Assembly (NCBI RefSeq): GCF_007991735.1 | Contig: NZ_BJYX01000004.1 | Coordinates: 62,001-126,000 of the forward strand | Reading direction: 5' to 3' | DNA length: 64,000 bases | Source of the DNA: Terrabacter aerolatus | GTDB taxonomy: Bacteria > Actinomycetota > Actinomycetes > Actinomycetales > Dermatophilaceae | Part shown: piece after piece, positions 9,886 to 18,723 of the stretch | How the letters are laid out: each line of letters starts with the position of its first letter | Numbering within the stretch: position 1 is the stretch's first letter | The notes under the pieces: model-generated | Told to the model about the DNA's origin: nothing | Databases searched by the model: none | The model's input: only the letters and a program-made list of their open reading frames with translations | Made by a program: the position numbers and the translations under genes

Positions 9886-10650
9886 TCAGTCGCGACGGGC
9901 GACGACGTGGAGGGCATTGCCGAGGGTGCGGAGGAACTCGCGTCCGGGGCCGGAGACGAGCAGCTCGTCGAGCTCGGCGAGGGCGGTGCGGTCGGCCTCG
10001 GAGTCGATGAGCGAGGCGGGCACGAGGTGTCCGAGGATGTTGGTCCCGCGGACCCGGACGTCGGTGAAACCGGCGTCGGCCAGCAGGGTCTCGAGCTGGT
10101 CGACGTCGAAACGGCGCGGCAGCGGGTCGGTGCTCCCCCACCGGCCGGACGGGTCGACGAGGGCGGCCCGGGCCTGGCCGAACTCGCCGGCGATGGCCTT
10201 GGCGAAGACGACGGACAACCGCCCGGAGACGAGGAGCGAGAGGACCCCGCCCTCTCCCAGGGCCTGGGCGATGGCGTGGAGCGTGGCGCCGGGGTCGTCG
10301 ACGAACTCCAGCGTGCCGTGGCAGCAGGCGAGGTCGACGTGACGGCCGGCGAGGACGGCTCCGAGGGAGTCACCGTCGCCCTGGACGGCAGTGATGTGGT
10401 CGACGATGCCGGCCTCGCGGGCTCGGCGGCCGAGCGAGGCGAGCGCGTCGGGACTGGGGTCGACGACGGTGACGTGGTGGCCGGCCTCGGCGAGCGGGAC
10501 GGCGACCCCACCGGTGCCGCCACCGAGGTCGAGCACCTCGAGGGGACGGCCGAGGCGGTCACCGCACTCGTCGGCGATGCGACCCACGGCCGAGACGACG
10601 GCGGACGGCCGGGCCCCTCCACGTCGCTGGGGGCGCTGCTCGTCGGGCAC
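9886..10650 (-). CDS. class I SAM-dependent methyltransferase in the TLS operon
   Basis: A 254-residue methyltransferase. The SAM-binding motif I is LEVLDLGGGTGGVAVPLA (about 37-54), motif II HHVTVVDPSPDAL, then DLACCHGTLEFVDDP. The C-terminal half resembles small-molecule rather than DNA methyltransferases; no NPPY or PCQ catalytic motif is present. It lies between dnaE2 and dinB (63- and 84-base gaps), all on one strand, and is conserved near translesion genes in other actinobacteria as far as I recall. Substrate unknown. Confidence 0.8.
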   Translation of the reverse strand: MPDEQRPQRRGGARPSAVVSAVGRIADECGDRLGRPLEVLDLGGGTGGVAVPLAEAGHHVTVVDPSPDALASLGRRAREAGIVDHITAVQGDGDSLGAVLAGRHVDLACCHGTLEFVDDPGATLHAIAQALGEGGVLSLLVSGRLSVVFAKAIAGEFGQARAALVDPSGRWGSTDPLPRRFDVDQLETLLADAGFTDVRVRGTNILGHLVPASLIDSEADRTALAELDELLVSGPGREFLRTLGNALHVVARRD

Positions 10651-10713
10651 GGGATCCTCCGTCTGGGAACGTGGTACGCGTGGTGCCGCGTGGGGTTCGT
10701 GTGCGTCCTCACC

Positions 10714-13700
10714 TTAGTGCCCCGAGCTTCCCGGGCTCGCGTGCCACAGCTTGCGCGGTGGCCCTCCGACGGTCTCGGTGGGAACGAGCCCGCTCGTGCC
10801 GCGGGGTCCCCTGACATCGTCACCGGCCGGCTTGATGTCGGCGTACGGCGACTGCTTGAACCCCGAGGCGTGGACGAGCACACGTCGACCGTCCGGCCCC
10901 TCACCCACCCCGGCAGGTCCGGTGGATCCGGAGAGTGCGTTGGCCCGCTCCCACGCCGCCCGGTCGGCGGCGTCGAGCGCGTCGCGGACGGCGACGACCC
11001 CGCCGGAGGTCCACGCCTCCTGCAGCGCGGACAGCTCCCACGCACCGGTGGCCCGGATCGAGACGCCGCGCGGGCCGGTGCGTCGCACGACCCCGCGACA
11101 GAGGAGCAGCCACGAGTGGAAGACGGTGGCGGCATACGGACCCTGGACGTCCTCGAAGAAGGTGAGGTCGCAGGGACCCGTGGCGTCGTCGAGGGTGAGG
11201 AAGACGACGCGGCGCCCGGTGCGGATCGGTGGCGTCTGGGTGGCGACCTTGACCCCGGCCACGAGGACCTCACGCCCGCTGCGTCCGGTGAGGAGGTCAC
11301 GCGCCCGGGTGACGCCGAGCGCGTCGAGCAGCGGGGCGTAGAAGTCGACGACGTGCCCGCTGGCGTCGAGGCCGAGCACCTCGAGCTCGGCCCGGACCTG
11401 CTCGGGGCCGGTCATCTCGGGCAGCCCGCTCGTCGCGGAGAGTCGTGGTGTGTCGCCGAGGTCGAGCGTCAGCTGGGTCGCGAGGTGCTGGGGTGCTCCG
11501 GCGGAGGCCTGTGACTGCGCGGCGGCCAGGGCCCGGATGTCACCCGTGGCCGAGACCGACGTGACGCGCCCCCTGGTCGCGCTGGACCGGCTCGCGGCGG
11601 AGACGCGTGAGGAGGTGCGGCGCGACGATCGCTGCGAGGCCGACCAGCGGTCGAGCTCGGCGACGTGGAGCAGCAGGTCGCGCCGCGTGACCCGACCACG
11701 ACGGCCGAGGCCGGCACCGGCGCGTCCCACGACGTCGGAACCGCTCTCTCCCCGTCGGGACGGACCACCGAGGTGGATGTCGTGCAGGGTGTCGAATCCC
11801 CCTGCGAGCACGAGCTTCTCGGCGATCGGGCGGGAGACGTGGGCGCGCTGCCAGAAGTCGGACAGGCTGGAGTAGGGCTGGCCCGCGACGATCTGCGCGA
11901 CCTCGGCCTCGCTGATGCCGTGGACGTCCGCGAGCGAGAGCCGGATGGCCTCGCCGCCGTCGTCGGTGCGCTCGAACCGGTAGGCGCCGGTCGAGACGTT
12001 GACGTCGAGCCCGAGGATCGTGATGCCGAAGGTGCGGGCGTCGTCGAGGATGAGGCGCTTGGGGTACATGCCCGGGTCGTGGGTGAGCACCCCGGCGAGG
12101 AAGGCCGCGGGGTGGTGCGTCTTGAGCCACGCCGACTGGTAGGTCGGCAGCGCGAAGGCCGCGGCGTGGGCCTTGCAGAAGCCGAACGACGCGAAGGCCT
12201 TGAGGACCTCCCAGATCTTGTCCGCGACGTCGGGGGCGTAGCCGCGGTCCCGGACGGCGGGTCGCCACCACGCCTCGATGCGCTTCTGCCCGTCGGGCGT
12301 GCCGAGCGCACGGCGCACCTCGTCGGCCTGGGCCAGGGTCACGCCGGTCGTCTCGGCGACGATCATCAGCACCTGCTCGTGGAAGACGACGACGCCCTCG
12401 GTCTCCTCGAGCGCCGGCACGAGGGTGGGGTGGAGGTAGGAGGGGTCCTTCCATCCCTGCCTCGCGTTGAGGAAGGGGATGATCATGTCGCTCTTGACCG
12501 GCCCGGGCCGGAAGAGCGAGATGTCGATGATGAGGTCGTCGAAGCTGCGTGGCCCGAACTTGCCGATGAGCTCTCGTTGCCCGGGGCTCTCGATCTGGAA
12601 GCACCCGAGGGTCTTCGTCGACCGGACGAGCTCGAAGGTCGGCTCGTCGTCGAACGGCACCTGGTCCTCGTCGTCGAGGTCGATGTGGTCGCCGTCGACG
12701 CGCTCGACCTCGTCGATCGCGTGGGCCATCGCCGACTGCATGCGGATGCCGAGGACGTCGAGCTTGAGCAGCCCCATCTCCTCGACGTCGTCCTTGTCGA
12801 ACTGGCTCATGGGGAAGCCGAGCCAGCTCGCCTCGACGGGCGTGCGGTCGAGCAGGACGGAGTCGGACAGCACGACGCCGCACGGGTGCAGCGCGATGTG
12901 CCGGGGCAGCCCGTCGAGCCGCTCGACGATGTCGAACATCAGCTGCAGGCGCGGCACGTCGAGTCCGCTCGCCCGAAGCTCGGGAAGCTCGGCGAGGGCG
13001 TTGCGCACGTTGCGGGCGGCGATGTGCGGGAAGGCCTTGGCCATGGCGTCGATCTCGGGCGGCGGCAGTCCGAGTGCGGCCCCGGCGTCGCGGATCGCGT
13101 GGCGCACCCGGTAGGTGTCCATCATCGAGACGCACGTGACGCGGTCACCGCCGAAGTGCTCGAGGATGCGCTCGTAGATCTCGGTGCGACGAGCCGACTC
13201 GACGTCGATGTCGATGTCGGGCAGCTCGGCGCGCAGGGGCGAGCAGAAGCGCTCCATGAGCAGGCCGTGGCGCATCGGGTCGACGCCGGAGATGCCGAGG
13301 AGGTAGTTGACGAGCGACCCCGCGCCGGACCCGCGGGCCGCGACCCGGACCCCCATCTCTCGGATGAGGTCGCAGACCTGCGCGACGGTGAGGAAGTAGG
13401 TCGCGTAACCGAGGGTCTCGATGACGCCGAGCTCGTCCTCGAGCCGGTCGCTGACCGCGACGAGCTCGCTCTCGGTGCGCCCGGGGTAGCGGGCCGGGAT
13501 CGACTCGCGGCACCGGCGGGCGAGGACCCGGTGCGGGTTGGTGCCGGGTCGGATGCCGAGGACCCCGGGCTCGGGGAGGTGGACCGATCCGATGCCGAGG
13601 TCGGCTCGGGGGTCCTGGACGCATTCGGCCGCGAGCGCCGTGGTGCGGGCCAGCAGTTCGCGGGCCTGCTCGCGGGCGAGCGCGCCCCCACCGACGAGGC

Positions 13701-14727
13701 CCGGCCCGGAGACCTGCACGACGTCGAGGGCGAGCGCGTGCATGAGCGGGGTCGGTGCGAGGTGCCCTGCCGTCGTGACGCGGTCGAGGTGGCGGGCGTC
13801 GAGGGCGACGAGCCGACGGGCGGCGTCGAGCACGTCGACGATGGCTGCGTCCTGCGGGTCGGTGTGGCGCACCGCCGCCGTGATGACGCTCGGCACCCCG
13901 ACCTCGCGGGCCAGCGCGAGCATGCGGGCGGCCTGGCCGAGGCTCCCGGGCTGGTGCTCCGGTCCGCCGTGGCACACGACCTCGACGACGACCGCGCCGC
14001 GCGGGAGGAGGGCGACCCAGCGCTCGAGGGCCGCGCGAGCCTGGTCGCGCCGCTTGGCGAGCACCGCCCGACCGACGTCGGAGTCAGGCCCGAGGAGCAC
14101 GACGAGCCGGGAGGGACGACCGTCCGCCACCGCCGGGACGCGGAGCCTGCGAGGCTCGTCGGGTCGCCCGTCCGCCGGGTCGGACCCCTCGGACGCCTCA
14201 GACCCCTTGTACCCCTCGGATGCCTCGGGCAGCGCGCGGGCGTGCTCGGCGACGAGGCGGGCGGTCGTGACGGGGTTGCCGCGCTCGCCGCGCAGGTGCG
14301 TGGCGGTCACGAGGCGGCAGAGCGCCGCCCAGCCCTCGCCGGGGGCGAGGCCGCTGCTGCCGCCTCGGGCCAGCACCGTGACGCGCGGCAGCCTCGGGTC
14401 GACGAGCGCTCCACCGCGCACCGGGGTGCGCACGGGTCGGCGACGCTCGGGGTGCTCGGGGCCGACGGCGAGGTCGACGCCGAGGATCGGAGCGACGTCG
14501 TGGTCCATGCACGCGCGCACGAACTTGACCGCCCCGTAGAGCCCGTCGCGGTCGGTCAGGGCGAGGGCCGGCTGCCCGAACGCGGCCGCCCGTTCGACGA
14601 GCTGGCGTGGCTGCGCCGTGCCGTAGCGCATGGAGTAGCCCGAGGCGACGTGCAGGTGCACGAAGCTCTCGCCGGCGCCGCCGGTGCTCACGGTGCTCAG
14701 GGTGCTGGTGGTCATGCTCGTCGTCAC
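10714..14727 (-). CDS. dnaE2: DNA polymerase III alpha-type error-prone polymerase (DnaE2-like)
   Basis: A 1337-residue C-family polymerase. The N-terminal PHP domain starts FVHLHVASGYSMRYG, the palm carries the catalytic LPDIDIDVES at about residue 510, and the C-terminal third has the helix-hairpin-helix and OB-fold regions. PHP sequence and context (HEPN protein, DinB, SOS box) match the second, mutagenic DnaE of actinobacteria rather than the replicative one. It is longer than typical DnaE2 (about 1050-1150) because of low-complexity insertions in the PHP/palm link, for example near EGYKGSEASEGS. The GTG start overlaps the HEPN gene stop (GTGA); an ATG four codons later is an alternative. 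DnaE1 identity cannot be fully excluded. Confidence 0.85.
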   Translation of the reverse strand: MTTSMTTSTLSTVSTGGAGESFVHLHVASGYSMRYGTAQPRQLVERAAAFGQPALALTDRDGLYGAVKFVRACMDHDVAPILGVDLAVGPEHPERRRPVRTPVRGGALVDPRLPRVTVLARGGSSGLAPGEGWAALCRLVTATHLRGERGNPVTTARLVAEHARALPEASEGYKGSEASEGSDPADGRPDEPRRLRVPAVADGRPSRLVVLLGPDSDVGRAVLAKRRDQARAALERWVALLPRGAVVVEVVCHGGPEHQPGSLGQAARMLALAREVGVPSVITAAVRHTDPQDAAIVDVLDAARRLVALDARHLDRVTTAGHLAPTPLMHALALDVVQVSGPGLVGGGALAREQARELLARTTALAAECVQDPRADLGIGSVHLPEPGVLGIRPGTNPHRVLARRCRESIPARYPGRTESELVAVSDRLEDELGVIETLGYATYFLTVAQVCDLIREMGVRVAARGSGAGSLVNYLLGISGVDPMRHGLLMERFCSPLRAELPDIDIDVESARRTEIYERILEHFGGDRVTCVSMMDTYRVRHAIRDAGAALGLPPPEIDAMAKAFPHIAARNVRNALAELPELRASGLDVPRLQLMFDIVERLDGLPRHIALHPCGVVLSDSVLLDRTPVEASWLGFPMSQFDKDDVEEMGLLKLDVLGIRMQSAMAHAIDEVERVDGDHIDLDDEDQVPFDDEPTFELVRSTKTLGCFQIESPGQRELIGKFGPRSFDDLIIDISLFRPGPVKSDMIIPFLNARQGWKDPSYLHPTLVPALEETEGVVVFHEQVLMIVAETTGVTLAQADEVRRALGTPDGQKRIEAWWRPAVRDRGYAPDVADKIWEVLKAFASFGFCKAHAAAFALPTYQSAWLKTHHPAAFLAGVLTHDPGMYPKRLILDDARTFGITILGLDVNVSTGAYRFERTDDGGEAIRLSLADVHGISEAEVAQIVAGQPYSSLSDFWQRAHVSRPIAEKLVLAGGFDTLHDIHLGGPSRRGESGSDVVGRAGAGLGRRGRVTRRDLLLHVAELDRWSASQRSSRRTSSRVSAASRSSATRGRVTSVSATGDIRALAAAQSQASAGAPQHLATQLTLDLGDTPRLSATSGLPEMTGPEQVRAELEVLGLDASGHVVDFYAPLLDALGVTRARDLLTGRSGREVLVAGVKVATQTPPIRTGRRVVFLTLDDATGPCDLTFFEDVQGPYAATVFHSWLLLCRGVVRRTGPRGVSIRATGAWELSALQEAWTSGGVVAVRDALDAADRAAWERANALSGSTGPAGVGEGPDGRRVLVHASGFKQSPYADIKPAGDDVRGPRGTSGLVPTETVGGPPRKLWHASPGSSGH

Positions 14728-15176
14728 GCCCCGGTCGCCCGGCTCCTCGAGACGGGCGTGATCGACTGCGGGAGCGGGACCGTCAGGGGGACGCCGAGCA
14801 GGTCCTGGACGATCTCGAGGAACATCTCGGCCTGGCGCAGCAGGTCGTCGGACTCGCGCGCGCTGATGTGACCACCCCGGTCGATGACCGACCGGTGGGC
14901 CGAGCACGCGGCGAAGAAGGCGGCCCACTCCCCCAGCTCGGGTGCCACGCCGGGCAGCACCTGCCAGACGCTGCGTGGTCGCGAGCGCGGAGAGGGGACG
15001 GTGCGGGAGGCGACGAGGGCCGCGGCGGCACGCAGGGCACCGAGGTGGGCGTCCCGGTAGCGCTCGGACGCGTCGCTCGTACGGCACGCCGACTCGAGGG
15101 TCGTCCGGCCTCGCTCGAGCAGGTCGAGGACGGCGGCCGAGATGGGTGGACGGCGCACGTCGTGGGCAGCGGTCAT
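14724..15176 (-). CDS. SAV_6107-family HEPN domain protein
   Basis: A 150-residue all-helical protein with the HEPN ribonuclease-type motif Rx4H (R39-YRDA-H44) followed by an alanine-rich helix, and a second conserved part around GEWAAFFAACSAHRSVID. This matches the actinobacterial SAV_6107 HEPN family, which I recall as a neighbour of DnaE2 genes. A good RBS (AGGAGAGGAACCACC) precedes the ATG. The stop overlaps the dnaE2 start, so the two are translationally coupled. HEPN proteins often cleave RNA in stress or defence systems; whether this one is catalytic is unknown. No MNT antitoxin partner is nearby. Confidence 0.82.
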   Translation of the reverse strand: MTAAHDVRRPPISAAVLDLLERGRTTLESACRTSDASERYRDAHLGALRAAAALVASRTVPSPRSRPRSVWQVLPGVAPELGEWAAFFAACSAHRSVIDRGGHISARESDDLLRQAEMFLEIVQDLLGVPLTVPLPQSITPVSRSRATGA

Positions 15177-15209
15177 GGTGGTTCCTCTCCTCTCTCGTCT
15201 CATGGCGTC

Positions 15210-15551
15210 TCAGTCGGCGACCCGGACGAGCGACCACCGGTCGTCACGCGGGGACTCGTCGTGGGCGAGGTCGTAGACGCCGGGGGCGAAGGACCATCCC
15301 GGGCTCGCCTCGACGCGCCACACGTGCTGCTCGCTCGCCGCGGCGACGAGCGTCTCGCCGGGACGGACCTGGCCCTCGTCGGCGTCGAGCGCGTCGTGCC
15401 ACCACGCCCGTCGCTCGCGCCACTGGGCGAGGACGCCACGCACGACGTAGAGCCGGCCGCGCCAGATGAAGGCCTCGGGCCGGGCCGACACCTCGGACTG
15501 CTCCCGCTCGTGCACTCTCACCTGCACGGAATCACTGAACCTGCGCACCAC
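15210..15551 (-). CDS. DUF6504 family protein, first gene of SOS-linked TLS operon
   Basis: A 113-residue protein with the pattern FIWRGRLYVVRGVLAQWRERRAWW in its first half (key residues WRGRLY and WRERRAWW) and HVWRVEA later, which match DUF6504, a small family linked to DnaE2/DinB in actinobacteria. The start is GTG at 15551 because GAGGGAG lies 7 bases upstream; an open frame reaches to 15665 but would begin inside the SOS box. The HEPN gene follows after 33 bases. Function unknown; co-regulation suggests a role in damage tolerance. Confidence 0.75.
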   Translation of the reverse strand: MVRRFSDSVQVRVHEREQSEVSARPEAFIWRGRLYVVRGVLAQWRERRAWWHDALDADEGQVRPGETLVAAASEQHVWRVEASPGWSFAPGVYDLAHDESPRDDRWSLVRVAD

Positions 15552-15657
15552 GACACGTCTCCCTCGGACACGTCGAGGCCGGACATCACGACCCGAACCA
15601 CCCGCGCCCCACACGAGCGGTCCGACAACCAACCGACGACTGAACTGATCTCTTGAT

Positions 15658-15673
15658 TCGAACACGTGTTCGA
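15658..15673. promoter_or_regulatory. LexA binding site (SOS box)
   Basis: TCGAACACGTGTTCGA is a perfect 16-bp palindrome and an exact match to the mycobacterial SOS box form TCGAAC-N4-GTTCGA. It lies 106 bases upstream of the DUF6504 start and should place the DUF6504-HEPN-dnaE2-methyltransferase-dinB genes under LexA. Because it is symmetric it could also control a rightward transcript. Confidence 0.88.
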
Positions 15674-15776
15674 TAGGACAACCCTAACCCCCGCCGCCGA
15701 CACCGTGTCAAGAAGGGCTGGGACCCGCTCGACCGGGCACACGGCATACGACCGACGAGCCCCCGCGGGCGTCGTG

Positions 15777-15816
15777 GACGGGCCGACCTGAGTACCCGTG
15801 CTCAGGTCGGCCCGTC
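15777..15816 (+). terminator. 16-bp perfect hairpin with no upstream gene
   Basis: gacgggccgacctgag-tacccgtg-ctcaggtcggcccgtc forms a 16-bp perfect stem with an 8-base loop, the strongest hairpin in the window. Other hairpins of this type here follow gene ends, but here no gene ends nearby: the flanking genes diverge. It may end an unannotated small RNA starting near the SOS box, or act as an insulator. Confidence 0.55.
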
Positions 15817-16086
15817 GCTCCCGGGGCAGAGTGGGGCCGCGGGTCCGGTCCGCGAACGGAGAGGTGCAGGGGTCCTGTCCGCTCACGGATCGGGCCCGTT
15901 CCGCTGCCCGGAACACGACGGCGGCACCTCCCCGCCCCGTGGCTCGCCCCGTGGCCCGTTGCGTGGTCCGTTGCGTGGCCCCCGGGAATGCGGGAGCGTC
16001 AGTGGCGTTGGACCCGTGCTCGGCCGTCCGGCCCGGCAGCAGACGCACCGGCGCACCCGCGACCGGCGCACGACCGAAGGAGTGTC

Positions 16087-16884
16087 GTGGGCGCCGAGCT
16101 CATCCCCATGGCCTTCACCACCGGGTGGGGCAGCGGCATCAACGCGTACGCCGTCGTGCTCGTCCTCGGGCTCGCCGACAAGATCTTCCACCTCGGCCAG
16201 ATCCCCGACGCCCTGGCCCGCACCGACGTGCTTGTCGGCGCCGGCATCCTCTTCGCCATCGAGATGCTCGCCGACAAGATCCCCTACGTGGACTCCGTCT
16301 GGGACTCGGTCCACACCGTCGTGAGGCCGGCGGTCGGGGCGACCATCGGCTACCTCATCGGCCACGACACGGCGAGCCTCGACGCCGCGGTCGGCGCCGC
16401 GACGGGCGGCGTCACCGCCCTCATCTCGCACGGCATCAAGGCCGGCCTGCGCGCTGCCGTCAACACCTCCCCCGAACCCGCGAGCAACATCCTCGTCAGC
16501 ACGACCGAGGACGTCACGGTCACGGGGGTCACGGCTCTGGCCATCGCCCACCCGTGGTGGGCCGCGGCCATCGCCTTCCTCCTCCTCGCACTCGGCGCCT
16601 TCCTCGTCTACAAGCTCGCCGGTCGGATCCGTCGCTACAAGCAGCGCTACGACGCATGGGGCGAGCGCCTGGGCATCTCCGCCCCGACCGGGCGACCAGG
16701 GCGACCAGAGCGACCCGGGCGACCAGGGCGACACGGGTGGCGCGACCCCGACCCGGGCACAGGACCCGGAGCCACGGCTCCCCCACCGCCGCGCAGCGAG
16801 GCCCAGAAGGACGCACGGGAGGACACACGACAGGACATGCGGCTGGACGCACGGCTCGACCGTCCCTTCGACCAGGAGACCTGA
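16087..16884 (+). CDS. DUF4126 family membrane protein
   Basis: A 265-residue protein. GTG start at 16087 follows AAGGAG at 16077-16082. The DUF4126 pattern is clear: FTTGWGSGINAYAVVLVLGLADK near the N-terminus, PYVDSVWDSVHTVVRPAVGA, and several TM segments (about 8-30, 43-62, 70-120, 155-180). The last 75 residues are a hydrophilic tail with GRPGRPERPGRPGR repeats followed by an acidic/basic helix, absent in compact relatives. Function of DUF4126 is not known. Confidence 0.83.
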   Translation: MGAELIPMAFTTGWGSGINAYAVVLVLGLADKIFHLGQIPDALARTDVLVGAGILFAIEMLADKIPYVDSVWDSVHTVVRPAVGATIGYLIGHDTASLDAAVGAATGGVTALISHGIKAGLRAAVNTSPEPASNILVSTTEDVTVTGVTALAIAHPWWAAAIAFLLLALGAFLVYKLAGRIRRYKQRYDAWGERLGISAPTGRPGRPERPGRPGRHGWRDPDPGTGPGATAPPPPRSEAQKDAREDTRQDMRLDARLDRPFDQET

Positions 16885-17021
16885 CCGCCCCGCGCCACGA
16901 GGCCCACAGGTCGGCGCTCCCTTCACAGGACCTCCCCACCCTGACGAAGGGGCAGGCACAGGGCCACGACCGACGGTGGACACAGCTGGCACGAGGCCGG
17001 CCCATCGAAGGAGTGGAACGC

Positions 17022-17537
17022 ATGAGGAACAAGACCATCGCGCTGGCAGGCGCCGGCATCGTGGCCGCATCGGCGCTCGCGCTCGGCGGCGCAGCCCTCG
17101 CGAGCGCGGACGAGACAGGCAGCACGGGCACCGCGACGACGGGCATCTACGGGCAGGTCGACGAGGGCTCCCGGGGCGGCCCGGGCCAGAACGGCAACGG
17201 CAACACCGACCCGAGCAAGCCCATGCGCTCCGACGAGAACCTGCTCACCGGCGACACCGCCGCCAAGGTGACGGCCGCCGCCAAGGCCAAGGAGACGACG
17301 GCGACGATCGAACGCGTCGAGACCGACTCGGACGGCGTCTACGAGGCGCACATGGTGCGCACCGACGGCACGCACGTCACGGTGAAGGTCGACGCCTCCT
17401 TCGCCGTCACGGCGGTCGAGGTGGGCGGACCCGGAGGCCCCGGCGGCCGGGGCGGCGACCACGACGGTGACGGCCCCCAGCAGGGCCAGACGCCCACCGC
17501 CCCCAGCGGCACGGCGACCCCGTCGAGCACCACCTGA
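17022..17537 (+). CDS. secreted PepSY-like small protein
   Basis: A 171-residue protein with an N-terminal signal peptide (MRNKTIALAGAGIVAASAL, cleavage near ALASADE at about 28), a glycine/asparagine-rich linker, and a domain of about 60 residues (KVTAAAKAKETTATIERVETDSDG... then HVTVKVDASFAVTAVE) resembling PepSY folds. The tail is GGPGGPGGRGGDHDGDG and threonine/serine-rich, probably disordered. ATG follows AAGGAG by 8 bases. Likely exported; PepSY domains often inhibit peptidases or bind at the cell surface, but no target is visible. Confidence 0.75.
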   Translation: MRNKTIALAGAGIVAASALALGGAALASADETGSTGTATTGIYGQVDEGSRGGPGQNGNGNTDPSKPMRSDENLLTGDTAAKVTAAAKAKETTATIERVETDSDGVYEAHMVRTDGTHVTVKVDASFAVTAVEVGGPGGPGGRGGDHDGDGPQQGQTPTAPSGTATPSSTT

Positions 17538-17596
17538 CCTGACTCGACCCGAGTCCCTGACCCACCCGGGCACCGAGCCTGCGGGCCTCGCGAACC

Positions 17597-17630
17597 GGAC
17601 GGCCGGCCCTTCCCTGGGGGCCGGTCGTCC
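17597..17630 (+). terminator. hairpin after secreted protein gene
   Basis: ggacggccggccc-ttccct-gggggccggtcgtcc forms a long, nearly perfect stem 60 bases past the stop of the PepSY-like gene and before the convergent metF gene. No T tract. Confidence 0.6.
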
Positions 17631-17707
17631 TCCGCGACGGCGCCGCACCCGACGTCACACGTCGGCGCCCGAAGACCCGACGCGGTCGGCCGGACCGGAG
17701 GTCCGTC

Positions 17708-18616
17708 TCAGAGGTTGCCGAACACCTCGAGCGTGGCCGACGAGCGGTTCATCGTGATGAAGTGGATGCCGGGAGCGCCCTCGTCGAGCAGGCGACGCGA
17801 CGACTCGGTCGCGATGGCCATGCCCTCGGCTCGCACGCCATCCGCGTCGTCGCCGTGCCGCTCCAGCCGCTCGGTGACCGCGGCCGGCATCGGCTGACCC
17901 GCGAGCTCGGCCATGCGCGCCACCTGGCGGGCGTTGGTGATCGGCATGATCGCGGGGACGACCGGCAGCCGGGACCCGCGGCGGGCCAGCTCGTCGCGCA
18001 GCCGCAGGTAGTGGTCGACGTCGAAGACCATCTGGGTGATCGCGAACTGGGCGCCGGCCTGCTCCTTGCGGACCAGGGTCTCGGCGTCCTCGCTGATGTC
18101 GGACGACTCGGGGTGCCCGTCGGGGAACGCCGCGACGCCGACGGTGAAGTCGCCGAGCCCGCGGACCAGCGCGACGAGCTCGTCGGCGTGGTCGAGTCCC
18201 TCCGGGTGGGCCACCCACGGCTGGCCGAGCCCGCCCTGGGGGTCACCGCGCAGGGCCAGGATGTTGCGGACCCCGGCGGCGGCATACGACCCGACGATGC
18301 TGCGCAGCTCGGCGACGGAGTGGCCGACGCAGGTCAGGTGCGCCATCGGGGTCAGGGACGTCTCCTCGAGGACCCGCTGGGTCAGGCGCACGGTGCGGCC
18401 TCGAGTGCCTCCCCCGGCGCCGTACGTGATCGACACGAAGCTCGGCGAGACCTTCTCGAGGCGCCGGATGGCGTCCCACAGCTGCGCCTCGGACGCGTCG
18501 TCCTTGGGCGGGAAGAACTCGAAGCTGAAGGTGGGGGTGTCGGCCTCGATCATCGCCGGGATGGACCGCGTGAACCGCTCCGCCCGCGCCATCGAGGATG
18601 CCGTGCCGTGTGCCAT
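17708..18616 (-). CDS. metF: methylenetetrahydrofolate reductase
   Basis: A 302-residue FAD-dependent enzyme reducing 5,10-methylene-THF to 5-methyl-THF for methionine synthesis. Family features: FSFEFFPPKDD near residue 30 (catalytic Glu), THLTC-like AHLTCVGHS, LALRGDPQ, FAITQMVFDVDHY and a C-terminal GIHFITMNRS. Start ATG (MAHGTAS) at 18616; a start 4 codons upstream is also open. Divergent from the polyprenyl synthase gene, the same pairing as Rv2172c/Rv2173 in M. tuberculosis. In mycobacteria some of these homologues are NADH-dependent single-domain MTHFRs; the cofactor cannot be read here. Confidence 0.92.
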   Translation of the reverse strand: MAHGTASSMARAERFTRSIPAMIEADTPTFSFEFFPPKDDASEAQLWDAIRRLEKVSPSFVSITYGAGGGTRGRTVRLTQRVLEETSLTPMAHLTCVGHSVAELRSIVGSYAAAGVRNILALRGDPQGGLGQPWVAHPEGLDHADELVALVRGLGDFTVGVAAFPDGHPESSDISEDAETLVRKEQAGAQFAITQMVFDVDHYLRLRDELARRGSRLPVVPAIMPITNARQVARMAELAGQPMPAAVTERLERHGDDADGVRAEGMAIATESSRRLLDEGAPGIHFITMNRSSATLEVFGNL

Positions 18617-18723
18617 GCCGCACACCATAGGCCGAGCGCGTCCGCGGTGCCCGGGCTGTTCACGGACACACCCGCGCGCCGCGTAGGCTGACCAACGATT
18701 CCCGCGACTCGATGGAGGACCCC

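Larger units (their letters stand above)
15552..16086. promoter_or_regulatory. divergent intergenic region with SOS box and orphan hairpin
   Basis: 535 bases between the TLS operon (leftward) and the DUF4126 gene (rightward). It holds a perfect SOS box (15658-15673), one copy of the CGGCATAC motif (15743), and a 16-bp perfect hairpin (15777-15816). Past the hairpin the sequence is GC-rich with repeated ggcccgtggc/ttgcgtggtcc elements and no supported ORF before 16087. Confidence 0.6.

Noticed and set aside
11665-14871. A 1068-codon open frame antisense to dnaE2, and many other long antisense frames
   Set aside because: High GC makes stop codons rare in antisense frames; the translation has no domain motif and the opposite strand encodes an obvious polymerase.
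14724-15176. HEPN-MNT toxin-antitoxin module or abortive-infection defence
   Set aside because: No nucleotidyltransferase partner is present and the gene is coupled to a polymerase gene behind an SOS box.
15552-15665. Extension of the DUF6504 gene to a GTG at 15665
   Set aside because: That start lies inside the SOS box and has no RBS; the GTG at 15551 has GAGGGAG at ideal distance.
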